The notes under the pieces are model-generated. The model had not been told where the DNA came from. It searched no databases and saw nothing but the letters and a program-made list of their open reading frames with translations. DNA of 25,575 nt from IMG/VR virus record IMGVR_UViG_3300047557_001042, positions 1 through 25,575 of that record. One strand, given 5' to 3'. Both the position numbers and the translations under genes were made by a program. This DNA comes from a virus. Positions 1-6,719 of this stretch are shown here, one piece after another (within the stretch, counting starts at the first letter, position 1; each line of letters starts with the position of its first letter).

Positions 1-105
1 AAACTGCATCATATACGAGCTATCGATACTAGCCCCACTAGTTTTTGTAATTTTTCTGATATCACGTATACACCCAACATGGGTAAATTTCATTTCTGTT
101 TTCAT
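1..105 (-). CDS. Unknown protein, N-terminal 35 residues (runs off the window)
   Basis: An open frame starts at ATG 105-103, four bases after the stop of the glycosyltransferase gene, and is still open at base 1. The visible peptide begins MKTEMKFTHVGCIRDIRKIT. An A-rich leader precedes the ATG. The first 13 bases of the frame are identical to the first 13 bases of the gene starting at 2258. A second in-frame ATG four codons on could be the true start. I do not recognise the family. The tight spacing and shared strand suggest it belongs to the same transcription unit. Confidence 0.55.
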   Translation of the reverse strand, partial: MKTEMKFTHVGCIRDIRKITKTSGASIDSSYMMQF

Positions 106-109
106 TTTT

Positions 110-1306
110 TTATTTTTTTAATAATTGTTCACATAATTCAGCTTCATGCCAAATATTCAATTCAAATTCAGGATTATTCGCTACAATCCAAGCTTCTGTT
201 CTTCTTCCTAAATCACTTCTTTCTACAATACCATAATTAGTACTTCCATGATAATAAGCATCGCTAACAACATCCATTAATACATCAACTGCTGATTTAA
301 CATCAAAAGGAGTATACATTCTATCTGCTGGAACTTGCTCTGGAAATCCTCTAAAGTTAGGATATACTACATCAATACCAAATGCCGTACCTTCTACAAT
401 TGTAAATGATACCCAATCTTGTAAAGACGAATTAAAGATAATCATATTAGAAGCTAACTCTTCATAATATTCTTCCTTAGTTAATCCTTCTAATAATTTA
501 AATCTAGGTTCACCTGCAGCATAAGATCTAAACGCATCCATTACACCAGGAAGCATACTTCTTAATGTTTTACCAGACGTAGTAACGTGCCATTCAAAAT
601 CAGGATTAAGGTTTAAGAATTTTTTAGCTACCTCAAGCATAAAGAATGGATTTTTTTCTTTATCCAATCTTGATGAGAACATAACTACCTTTTTCTTTTG
701 CTCTTTTAATTTCTCTTCCCAATTTGGAACTTTGCTTCTAATTTCATCTGCTGAAACTGGCATTGATACAACATGTATTGGGCAAGTATATCCATCTTGA
801 CGAAGTAAGTCTCTGTGTAAGGTGCTACCTACAAACATACCACTTAAACGCTCAGCAAGCCCCAATTCGTAATGTCTCATCCACTTTCTCATCCCAAAGG
901 TAAAATCATATTCGTCTGAAGACTGAGCCCAATTACGAGCATAAAACTTAATATCTTTATAACCGTAAAGATCCAAAGCATAAAAAATACTTTCAATACC
1001 TGGAGTCCAGAAATCTTGTAAGAATATAATATCGCCATCCTTAACTGTACCATCATTTAATAATGATAAGAAATTAGCGCATTGACTCATTGCATACTTA
1101 CCTCTTCCTACAGCATCTAATACTGCTCCAACTTTAATTTCTTGAGCTTCATCAAACTCTCCTGGAATATCAATAAAATTGATTTTATCACTTTGAAGAT
1201 TGAAAGCTTCTGGCATCCATCTAGTACTTAATTGATAAGTATAACGTGCCTTTAATGGTTCTAATCCAAAATAGAATAGATTTGGTTTATTATTATTTTC
1301 TATCAT
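110..1306 (-). CDS. GT-B fold glycosyltransferase (GT4-like)
   Basis: This 398-residue protein is a probable nucleotide-sugar-dependent glycosyltransferase. The C-terminal half carries the GT4-type signature. A beta strand followed by SSRLDKEKNP (residues 211-220) resembles the donor-phosphate R...K segment. Residues 301-323 (FTIVEGTAFGIDVVYPNFRG, then FPE) match the E-x7-E-like donor-binding region with E305 and E323. The N-terminal half (1-190) would be the acceptor domain. No signal peptide or membrane segment is visible, so it should act in the cytoplasm. In phages such enzymes glycosylate modified DNA bases or alter host surface sugars. The nearby queD and queE genes make DNA modification attractive, but nothing here proves the acceptor. 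It lies 36 bases downstream of groES. Confidence 0.75.
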   Translation of the reverse strand: MIENNNKPNLFYFGLEPLKARYTYQLSTRWMPEAFNLQSDKINFIDIPGEFDEAQEIKVGAVLDAVGRGKYAMSQCANFLSLLNDGTVKDGDIIFLQDFWTPGIESIFYALDLYGYKDIKFYARNWAQSSDEYDFTFGMRKWMRHYELGLAERLSGMFVGSTLHRDLLRQDGYTCPIHVVSMPVSADEIRSKVPNWEEKLKEQKKKVVMFSSRLDKEKNPFFMLEVAKKFLNLNPDFEWHVTTSGKTLRSMLPGVMDAFRSYAAGEPRFKLLEGLTKEEYYEELASNMIIFNSSLQDWVSFTIVEGTAFGIDVVYPNFRGFPEQVPADRMYTPFDVKSAVDVLMDVVSDAYYHGSTNYGIVERSDLGRRTEAWIVANNPEFELNIWHEAELCEQLLKK

Positions 1307-1342
1307 AACATTAATATATGTAATACAACTCTAAATACCAAA

Positions 1343-1642
1343 TTAAAGAACCATTAATAATTCAGATTCTCTTAAAATAATATAATCTTTACCATCGATT
1401 CTAATTTCTTGTCCTTGATGATAAGGAGGAAGTACTACTTTATCTCCAACTTTAACTGTCATTGGAATTAATGTTCCGGCTTGAGTAAATAATCCATCGC
1501 CTACTGCTACAACGCTAGTATATTTTACTTCTTCTGATGTAGCTGAATCAGGAATAAAGAATCCAGATTCTGTTGTTTTTTCTTCATTTTTAGGAAGAGC
1601 TTCTACTAAAACTCTATCTCCTAGTGGTCTACTTTTTATCAT
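1343..1642 (-). CDS. groES: GroES co-chaperonin
   Basis: This 99-residue protein is a bacterial-type GroES, the heptameric lid of the GroEL folding chamber. It opens with the RPLGDRVLVE block and later has VVAVGDGL, VKVGDKVVLPPY and a C-terminal IDGKDYIILRESELLMVL, all in the usual GroES order and at the usual length. The mobile loop that contacts GroEL (about residues 20-33) reads EEKTTESGFFIPDSA, so the usual GGIVLP is replaced by SGFFIP. The partner GroEL is encoded on the same strand at 11125-12741, about 9.5 kb upstream in transcription order, rather than next door as in bacterial groESL operons. The gene follows the stop at 1650 by only seven bases, so it is probably co-transcribed with the unknown genes before it. 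Identification is secure. Confidence 0.97.
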   Translation of the reverse strand: MIKSRPLGDRVLVEALPKNEEKTTESGFFIPDSATSEEVKYTSVVAVGDGLFTQAGTLIPMTVKVGDKVVLPPYHQGQEIRIDGKDYIILRESELLMVL

Positions 1643-1649
1643 ATATATT

Positions 1650-2258
1650 TTAACTTAAATAATTACTTAAATTGATTGCTGCCGTGGCACAACATCCAAA
1701 TGTTTCACATACATCAGCACCTCTTAACTTATACGGTATGAATCTACCAATACCATCGCTTTTGATATCTTCAACCCACCATGTATCTCCTTCTGCTTCT
1801 GCTTTTGCAATTCCGTCATTGTATTCTTTTACCCATTCAGCCCATTGTTCTGTAGTGTAATCTTCTTCTTTTGGTTCATATGATTGATCAAACAATCTAT
1901 CTCCAATACGAAATATATTAGCTCCTCTATGTGTATATCCGCAATATCCTTCTAGCTCTCCATTTTCATTATATGCTTCTGCTACTCCGTGAGGGAATGG
2001 TTCATATACTTTAAGTCTATGTTTGGCATACCATTTTGCTCTTTCAACATCTCCGATATATTTATTATCTTGGCTTAAGAAACTATTTTCTAAAACACCA
2101 TGATATAATATATCTTCTTCGTGACTAGGTTTTGTTCTTGATGTAAATGAACCATCACTGCCCTTTACTTCCCACCATTCATGGGTTCCAATCTTACCAC
2201 CCGTTTGTTTTTCTAACACTGCGATTTCTTCGAATGTTAAGTCTTTTTCTGTTTTCAT
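1650..2258 (-). CDS. Unknown phage protein (202 residues)
   Basis: The family is not recognised. The protein is acidic and hydrophilic, without signal peptide or membrane segments. It contains an aromatic- and glycine-rich centre (GYCGYTHRGANIFRIGDRLF, residues about 104-123) followed by an acidic, tryptophan-containing stretch (YTTEQWAEW). Two adjacent cysteines occur near the C-terminus (FGCCATAA). The start is supported by the TAAGTTATG context that also precedes several other genes here, and by the close spacing (11 bases) to the previous gene. It sits in a cluster of small unknown genes between queE and groES, probably one operon. No function is proposed. Confidence 0.8.
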   Translation of the reverse strand: MKTEKDLTFEEIAVLEKQTGGKIGTHEWWEVKGSDGSFTSRTKPSHEEDILYHGVLENSFLSQDNKYIGDVERAKWYAKHRLKVYEPFPHGVAEAYNENGELEGYCGYTHRGANIFRIGDRLFDQSYEPKEEDYTTEQWAEWVKEYNDGIAKAEAEGDTWWVEDIKSDGIGRFIPYKLRGADVCETFGCCATAAINLSNYLS

Positions 2259-2269
2259 AACTTATATTT

Positions 2270-2944
2270 TTAAAATTTTCTTTCTTTTTCCATTCGTTTC
2301 AAACAATCTAATGGATTTTCATTTGGTAGTAATGTATAACTACATCCTATTGTTCCGCCTTTCCAACTTCCTTTTTCTTTACCAACTTCCTTTGAAAAAT
2401 AAATATCTATTGTTCTTCTTGTTATAGCAAACAATTTTGTCCATTTTAACCATTTAGGTCTCCACTCTCTTTCTTCAACATAAATGGTAGTAGGAACAAT
2501 TGTATTGTCATAATAATCTGTATAGTCATATGTCCAAGATTTTTGTTTTTCTTTCCATTCATCATTATAAAAACCTTTATGTTGTTTTGGATATTCATGT
2601 TCCCAGGTATCATCTTTTAATAAAATTGATGTTCTTACCCAATCTTTAGTTACAAACGGTATATCCCAAGACCACCATTTATTACCACCTTTAAAATTAC
2701 CTTTACCACCTCTATAGATCCATACTGTATTATTATGTATCGAAATTCCCCATTTTGGAGCATCACATTCGTCTGTCCATTTATTTCTAAATGGTAGAAT
2801 CAATGTTAAGTTAAAAAATATTAAATCTAAATTGATTCTTGGCCTATTATCAAAATAACCACATATTTCAAAACTAATGTCAAATGTATTGGTAAAATAA
2901 AACACCATCCATTTATTTTCATAAATCCATTTTTCTTTTCTCAT
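2270..2944 (-). CDS. Unknown tryptophan-rich phage protein (224 residues)
   Basis: The protein contains about 16 tryptophans, roughly 7 percent of its residues, and many other aromatic residues, which is striking in an A+T-rich genome. A central segment (PKWGISIHNNTVWIYRG, then WSWDIPF...WVRTSILLKDDTWEHE) looks like a beta-rich domain of a type I associate with conserved unknown phage proteins; this is from memory and uncertain. There is no signal peptide or clear membrane helix. The ATG is preceded by ATAAAGTTATG, close to the start context seen at other genes. The neighbours on both sides are unknown proteins with 4-11 base spacing, so co-transcription is likely. Function unknown. Confidence 0.8.
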   Translation of the reverse strand: MRKEKWIYENKWMVFYFTNTFDISFEICGYFDNRPRINLDLIFFNLTLILPFRNKWTDECDAPKWGISIHNNTVWIYRGGKGNFKGGNKWWSWDIPFVTKDWVRTSILLKDDTWEHEYPKQHKGFYNDEWKEKQKSWTYDYTDYYDNTIVPTTIYVEEREWRPKWLKWTKLFAITRRTIDIYFSKEVGKEKGSWKGGTIGCSYTLLPNENPLDCLKRMEKERKF

Positions 2945-2948
2945 AACT

Positions 2949-3182
2949 TTATTGTTTTATTAACTCTAATACTCTACGTTTTAACTCTTCAAATTCCATT
3001 TCGGTATGAGGAGCATTAAAACATTCGAATTTAATTTCTGATGTATGTATATCAAACACTGGTAATACGTGATAGTCCGTGAATTTACTACCAACTCTTT
3101 CTGCTTGTTCGATTACTACTTCTCGTTCACCGTACGTAAGTCTTTCTGCCGGGAATCTAATTATAAAAATTGGTTTACTCAT
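2949..3182 (-). CDS. Small unknown phage protein (77 residues)
   Basis: A short open frame begins MSKPIFIIRFP and ends with an amphipathic, charged helix (EMEFEELKRRVLELIKQ). It has the look of a small alpha/beta protein: strand, helix (residues about 18-30), strands, C-terminal helix. No motif gives a function. It fits exactly between queE (stop at 3186) and the next gene (start at 2944) with three- to four-base gaps, and the frame has no competitor on either strand with comparable composition. The start context is TATAAACTATG. Confidence 0.75.
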   Translation of the reverse strand: MSKPIFIIRFPAERLTYGEREVVIEQAERVGSKFTDYHVLPVFDIHTSEIKFECFNAPHTEMEFEELKRRVLELIKQ

Positions 3183-3185
3183 AGT

Positions 3186-4061
3186 TTATACGTTAAGGGT
3201 CTTATTCCATGCCGCAATATGTAATCTTGTTAATCCTCTAAATTTATACTTCTTAGCCATTTCCAATACAAATTGGGTACGCTCTTCAAAGTTAGCAGCA
3301 TCATCTAAACCTGGCATACAAACCACATTCTTTAATGGAATGTTAAATGGTTCTATAAAGTCTCTAAACATCTCTTCGACATCTTCTTCGTTTGAAATAA
3401 CGAATTTGAATTGATAATTCGGATGCTCCATTATACGCTTGATAGCTTCTGGAACAATACGTTGTTTAGCAGATAATCCTGAGTTAGATAGTTTAGGTGA
3501 GCAATTGATTTGGTCTAATATTAGAAATAAGTCATTTTCAATTACAACAGTACCATTAGTTTCAATCTCGTTATATGGAATCTTATATAAAACTGCTGGT
3601 GCTGGATTTAAAATTATTTGGCTTTTAAGTAATCTATCTACTGATTTCCAATATATAAAGAAATTAACAATAGCTTCTTGATGTCCTTTAATTGTAGGTT
3701 CACCGCCTGTCCAAATGATATGGATTGTTCCATTTTTAATATCTTCGTAGATACCTTGTTCTTTCCATCTATCAATTAAGTATTGAAACTCCTTATCCTC
3801 ACCTCTCCATAACCATTGAGAAGTTGAATCACAAGTCCAAGTTGCTTTACCTTCATGATGTAAATCACCAATAAAGATTTCTCCATCTTCTAATAATTTA
3901 TCTTTAGCTAATTGATTAGCAAACTTACGAGACATTCCGCAAGTTAAGTTACATATTCCTAATCTTACGAAATATGATGGTACTCCTGATGAAATACCTT
4001 CTCCTTGTACACTATAAAAGTCTGAGGAGATTAATAATTTATTTGAATCTATTTTACTCAT
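3186..4061 (-). CDS. queE: QueE-like 7-carboxy-7-deazaguanine synthase (radical SAM)
   Basis: QueE rearranges 6-carboxy-5,6,7,8-tetrahydropterin to 7-carboxy-7-deazaguanine using a 4Fe-4S cluster and S-adenosylmethionine. Seen here, in family order: FYSVQGEG (15-22), YFVRLGICNLTC (30-41), the SAM-binding WTGGEPT, EIETNGT, NCSPKLSNSG, QFKFVISNEEDVEE and a C-terminal RLHIAAWNK. The cluster cysteines appear to be C37, C41 and C77. That gives CX3CX35C instead of the common CX3CX2C, with a roughly 33-residue insertion after the second cysteine; CDST follows as CDT does in canonical enzymes. At 291 residues it is longer than typical bacterial QueE, mostly because of this insertion. It follows the QueD-like gene by nine bases. 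The product could feed queuosine or 7-deazaguanine modification of phage DNA; the later enzymes are not in the window. Confidence 0.9.
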   Translation of the reverse strand: MSKIDSNKLLISSDFYSVQGEGISSGVPSYFVRLGICNLTCGMSRKFANQLAKDKLLEDGEIFIGDLHHEGKATWTCDSTSQWLWRGEDKEFQYLIDRWKEQGIYEDIKNGTIHIIWTGGEPTIKGHQEAIVNFFIYWKSVDRLLKSQIILNPAPAVLYKIPYNEIETNGTVVIENDLFLILDQINCSPKLSNSGLSAKQRIVPEAIKRIMEHPNYQFKFVISNEEDVEEMFRDFIEPFNIPLKNVVCMPGLDDAANFEERTQFVLEMAKKYKFRGLTRLHIAAWNKTLNV

Positions 4062-4070
4062 AATTTAATT

Positions 4071-4592
4071 TTAGCAACCCTCTTCTGGTTCATGATTTAA
4101 TGATTGTAAGGTAACATAGCTTTTTCCATCTTCGTAATAGATTGAGCTATTTTTGTTATTCTCAAAACACTCTACTTTAACAACTTTAACTCTGCCACCT
4201 TCTGTTTTAGAAAATACATCATTAAACTTATCAAATACGAGCTTAGCTGCACTCTCTGCTCCAATTCTATCTAAGAATACTGGTTTAGCTAATCCCATTT
4301 GACCCATTTGTTCAAATATATCATAATAAGGATCGTCTTTTTCGATTAGCATAGTATGGTCAAACATATCGTTCATCCAATCTTTTAATCCATTACGGCT
4401 AAAGATACCATAATCTACAATCCAATTCATTTCATCTAATTGTTCTTCATCTATACCATCTACAGATTCAAACCATACTTTAAATTCTAACGCATATCCA
4501 TGTAATAATTGGCAATGCGAATGTTGCGCTTTCCATTGACGAATAGCAACGGAATAATTATCAAAGCGTTTTGTTGATTGATATTTTCTCAT
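4071..4592 (-). CDS. queD: QueD-like 6-carboxytetrahydropterin synthase
   Basis: The protein (173 residues from the chosen start) belongs to the 6-pyruvoyl-tetrahydropterin/6-carboxytetrahydropterin synthase family. QueD makes the substrate of QueE, whose gene is immediately downstream. Recognisable parts are HSHCQLLHGYALEFKVWF (24-41, with Cys27 and His31 as in the family C-x3-HGH motif), FDHTMLIE (the LDHxxLN motif) and VKVVKVECFEN near the end. The family HGH is HGY here, and the upstream FxAAH histidine is not obvious (YSVAIRQW), so two of the three usual zinc ligands differ. A longer frame starts at 4676, but its first 28 codons overlap the preceding gene and lack family similarity. ATG 4592 lies one base after that gene's stop and starts right before the conserved region. 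Confidence 0.85.
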   Translation of the reverse strand: MRKYQSTKRFDNYSVAIRQWKAQHSHCQLLHGYALEFKVWFESVDGIDEEQLDEMNWIVDYGIFSRNGLKDWMNDMFDHTMLIEKDDPYYDIFEQMGQMGLAKPVFLDRIGAESAAKLVFDKFNDVFSKTEGGRVKVVKVECFENNKNSSIYYEDGKSYVTLQSLNHEPEEGC

Positions 4593-4593
4593 A

Positions 4594-4809
4594 TTAGTTA
4601 TTAATGCTATATTTTTTCTTGTTTTTAATAGTGTTGAAGTATATCTCATCCACCCTATATAAATAGTTTGGATCATGAGTTTTACGTCCTAATAAATTTT
4701 TTGATTCTAATTCGTTCTTAGTTTCGAACTTAATAATTTCATTTTCAAAAGACCTAACAGCATTGCTAAAATGGTCTACATAACCTCTTTTTTTACCCAT
4801 AAACTTCAT
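4594..4809 (-). CDS. Small basic unknown protein (71 residues)
   Basis: A short, lysine-rich, hydrophilic protein (begins MKFMGKKRGYVDHF, ends KNKKKYSINN) of unknown family. It contains no membrane segment. It is the first gene after the hairpin terminator at 4879-4908, and its stop is one base from the queD start, so it probably heads the queD-queE transcription unit and may be translationally coupled to queD. A second ATG three codons in could be the real start. The 69 bases upstream are almost entirely A/T and must hold the promoter, but I see no clear motif match there. Confidence 0.65.
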   Translation of the reverse strand: MKFMGKKRGYVDHFSNAVRSFENEIIKFETKNELESKNLLGRKTHDPNYLYRVDEIYFNTIKNKKKYSINN

Positions 4810-4878
4810 TAATTTGTAATATACTTAAATATAATATATACATTTCATATTTCCAAATTTTATTTAAAATAAGAGTAT

Positions 4879-4908
4879 AAGAGCCCGAAGTTTTACGTCC
4901 GAGCTCTT
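4879..4908 (-). terminator. Hairpin terminator after the PD-(D/E)XK gene
   Basis: On the minus strand GAGCTCGGA pairs with TTCGGGCTC across an eight-base loop (4881-4906), extended by two A-T pairs. Two of the nine core pairs are G-U wobbles, which exist only in RNA of the minus strand; on the plus strand those positions are mismatches. The hairpin starts a few bases after the stop at 4913 and is followed by a U-containing but broken tract. It separates the nucleotide-metabolism unit from the queD-queE unit. The A8 run on the 5' side could let it also act weakly on the other strand. Confidence 0.65.
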
Positions 4909-4912
4909 TTTT

Positions 4913-5977
4913 TTATGATTTTTCTTTAATATAAATACCTCCTTGAGATATAGCAGAAAATTCAAATTCCGTCGCGACCTTCGGACCATCTGGCCTAAAT
5001 ACTATAAATGGTATTTCATTACCAACAATCGAATTAACGGCCTCTTGAATATCTGTTGTAAATTCATTAGGATTTCTTACATATTTTAATCTTCTTAATT
5101 CGACAATCAATGTTTCAGAAACTCCACGATCTTTTAAATTTAATGTAATATTCTTTTTAAGATTTGTAGGTACTTCGTCTATCATATATGAAATAGGCTG
5201 AGCATTAGGACCTCTAAAAGTTACATATGTATAACCAGTAGAATTTGATTGAGATAATTTATTAAAGTCGTTATATAGTTGTTTAAACTTTTTAACATCA
5301 TCTTTACTTAATTCTCCAGAAGTTATTGTATCTATACGAGAATAAATGTCTAATATTAATTTTTTTAAATCTTCATTCTGTATAAATCTAATTCCGTTAG
5401 ATACGACTAAATCATTAATTACATTTAATGTTTTATTAATTTCATTCCAAAATTCAAATTTTGTAACTTTACCTTTAGTACCTAAACGAATTGCTCTAGA
5501 ATTAGAATAATTTCTATAATCCTTAACTTCATATTTTTTATTACCAACAGCTAAATCAAATGATTGGCCGCCTCCAGATACTTTTGCATTTCTTATTAAT
5601 GTAGCTAATAACAATTCTGCCTTACCAATACCTTTTGGTTCTAAATCATATAATTTTGAGCCTACACCTGACGAATAATCTGCAGCTGTTATATCTGCTA
5701 CAGAATCTTTTGAATATAACAACTTTATAAATTCATCTTGCTCTGCAGACTTTAAAGAATTTAAAAAATTAAACATTGCAGATGTAGATGCCCCACCCGG
5801 GAGGATACTTATAAAAGTATTAAAATCTTCTTCTTTTCCGGCTTTGATAAGTTTTTGCTGTAAAGAATTCGGAATAATTACTGGGTTATCCTCTTTTTTA
5901 GATTTCAAAGCATCATTAATCATACCATGAACATCTTCTTTTGTAAGAGTTATACGTTCTAATATTTTATTTATCAT
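4913..5977 (-). CDS. Putative PD-(D/E)XK-type nuclease or nuclease-like protein
   Basis: The family is not recognised with certainty. The 354-residue protein has a mostly helical, lysine-rich N-terminal part (1-110). Residues 116-152 look like the core of a PD-(D/E)XK nuclease: GIGKAELLLATLIRNA with Glu121, then SFDLAVGNKKYEVKDYR with Asp141, Glu150 and Lys152, i.e. Glu...Asp-x8-Glu-x-Lys on a helix and two beta strands. The C-terminal half (about 240-354) has no recognised motif. A DNA-end or packaging/recombination nuclease, or a virion-associated nuclease-like protein, would fit a phage, but this is inference from the motif alone. The gene has an 89-base leader with a GATATTTAT motif and a hairpin, and is followed by a terminator, so it may be its own transcription unit. 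Confidence 0.6.
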   Translation of the reverse strand: MINKILERITLTKEDVHGMINDALKSKKEDNPVIIPNSLQQKLIKAGKEEDFNTFISILPGGASTSAMFNFLNSLKSAEQDEFIKLLYSKDSVADITAADYSSGVGSKLYDLEPKGIGKAELLLATLIRNAKVSGGGQSFDLAVGNKKYEVKDYRNYSNSRAIRLGTKGKVTKFEFWNEINKTLNVINDLVVSNGIRFIQNEDLKKLILDIYSRIDTITSGELSKDDVKKFKQLYNDFNKLSQSNSTGYTYVTFRGPNAQPISYMIDEVPTNLKKNITLNLKDRGVSETLIVELRRLKYVRNPNEFTTDIQEAVNSIVGNEIPFIVFRPDGPKVATEFEFSAISQGGIYIKEKS

Positions 5978-6016
5978 ATTATTTTAATTGTACATAAAGG
6001 TAAAATTTATCTTTCA

Positions 6017-6039
6017 AATAAACAACCGAAATGTTTACT
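6017..6039 (-). other. Leader hairpin upstream of the PD-(D/E)XK-like gene
   Basis: On the minus strand AGTAAACA pairs with TGTTTATT around a seven-base loop TTTCGGT (eight pairs, one G-U wobble). It lies just downstream of the GATATTTAT motif and about 40 bases before the start codon, so it would form near the 5' end of a transcript starting at that motif. It could protect the 5' end or be chance in A/T-rich DNA. Confidence 0.3.
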
Positions 6040-6044
6040 TTATA

Positions 6045-6060
6045 TAATATAAATATCTAG
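6045..6060 (-). promoter_or_regulatory. Candidate phage promoter motif (GATATTTAT), site 1
   Basis: Minus strand CTAGATATTTATATTA, located in the 89-base gap between the dUTPase stop and the next gene start, 68 bases before that start. The core GATATTTA recurs at four other intergenic sites in this window. Confidence 0.45.
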
Positions 6061-6066
6061 AATGTA

Positions 6067-6492
6067 TTATTTACCGGTACTTCCGAATCCACCTTCACCG
6101 CGGACTGTTTCTGATAAGTTATCTAACTCTACAAACTCAACTTCTGGGTATGGTAATATGATAATTTGCCCAACGCGTTCTCCTACTTCATAACGCTTCG
6201 AAGGTACACCTGCATTCTTATTAAATGTAAACTGTATCTCTCCTCTGTATCCGCTATCAATTACTCCAACGCAATTTGATAATGAGATTTGATAATTACG
6301 AACAGAACTTCTTGGAAATAATAATCCAACATAGCCCAATGGAATTTCCATTGCTAGACCTGTTTTGTAAGTTATTTGAAATCCTTCATCGTTAATAACT
6401 TCTACTGCAGTTAAATCTAATCCTGCATCTCCCGGCTTTGAATACTTTGGTATTATTGCACCCGGATGTAACTTTTTAATTCCTACTTTCAT
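6067..6492 (-). CDS. dut: Deoxyuridine triphosphatase (trimeric dUTPase)
   Basis: dUTPase hydrolyses dUTP to dUMP and pyrophosphate, keeping uracil out of new DNA and supplying dTMP synthesis. All five motifs of the trimeric family are present in order: GDAGLDLTA (motif 1), LLFPRSS (motif 2), GVIDSGYRGEI (motif 3, with the nucleotide-binding Asp and Tyr), ERVGQIII (motif 4) and the C-terminal GEGGFGSTGK (motif 5, the flexible lid). Length (141 residues) is normal for a complete trimeric enzyme. Its start overlaps the end of the upstream membrane-protein gene by 17 bases, indicating co-transcription from the ribonucleotide reductase side. Confidence 0.97.
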   Translation of the reverse strand: MKVGIKKLHPGAIIPKYSKPGDAGLDLTAVEVINDEGFQITYKTGLAMEIPLGYVGLLFPRSSVRNYQISLSNCVGVIDSGYRGEIQFTFNKNAGVPSKRYEVGERVGQIIILPYPEVEFVELDNLSETVRGEGGFGSTGK

Positions 6493-6703
6493 TTTTATGT
6501 ATTTTATATAACCCGTATAAATTTATTAGAATAATAACTATACTTAATGTCAAATGACTATAATTACGTATGGGCAAGTCATATAATATCCATCCGATAT
6601 CGCCGATTACCCATACGTATATAGCATATTTTAATTTTTGGAGGCTATTTAATATAAATCCTATTAGCACTGTTATAGTGCAGATCCATCCAAATATTAC
6701 CAT
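6476..6703 (-). CDS. Small membrane protein (75 residues)
   Basis: The protein is almost entirely hydrophobic, with probable membrane helices at about residues 2-20, 26-42 and 50-68, and a short charged C-terminus (YKIHKNESRN). The alternating Trp, Gly and Asn pattern (LNSLQKLKYAIYVWVIGDIGW) is vaguely reminiscent of small PnuC-like or other transport-related membrane proteins. That resemblance is weak and no substrate is proposed. The start lies 16 bases after the ribonucleotide reductase stop within an A/T leader ending in TAAGTTATG, and its end overlaps the dUTPase start by 17 bases. Confidence 0.7.
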   Translation of the reverse strand: MVIFGWICTITVLIGFILNSLQKLKYAIYVWVIGDIGWILYDLPIRNYSHLTLSIVIILINLYGLYKIHKNESRN

Positions 6704-6719
6704 AACTTATTTTTTATTT

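Noticed and set aside
1652-1657. TAAGTTA before the groES gene as another copy of the start motif
   Set aside because: It lies inside the last codons and stop of the preceding gene, and the distance to the ATG is larger than at the other sites.
3079-3681. Plus-strand frames opposite queE and its neighbour
   Set aside because: They are antisense shadows of well-supported genes, with no recognisable protein features.
4593-4676. N-terminal extension of the QueD-like protein to an ATG at 4676
   Set aside because: The extra 28 codons overlap the 71-residue gene in another frame, lack family similarity, and the ATG at 4592 sits one base after that gene's stop and at the conserved start of the family.
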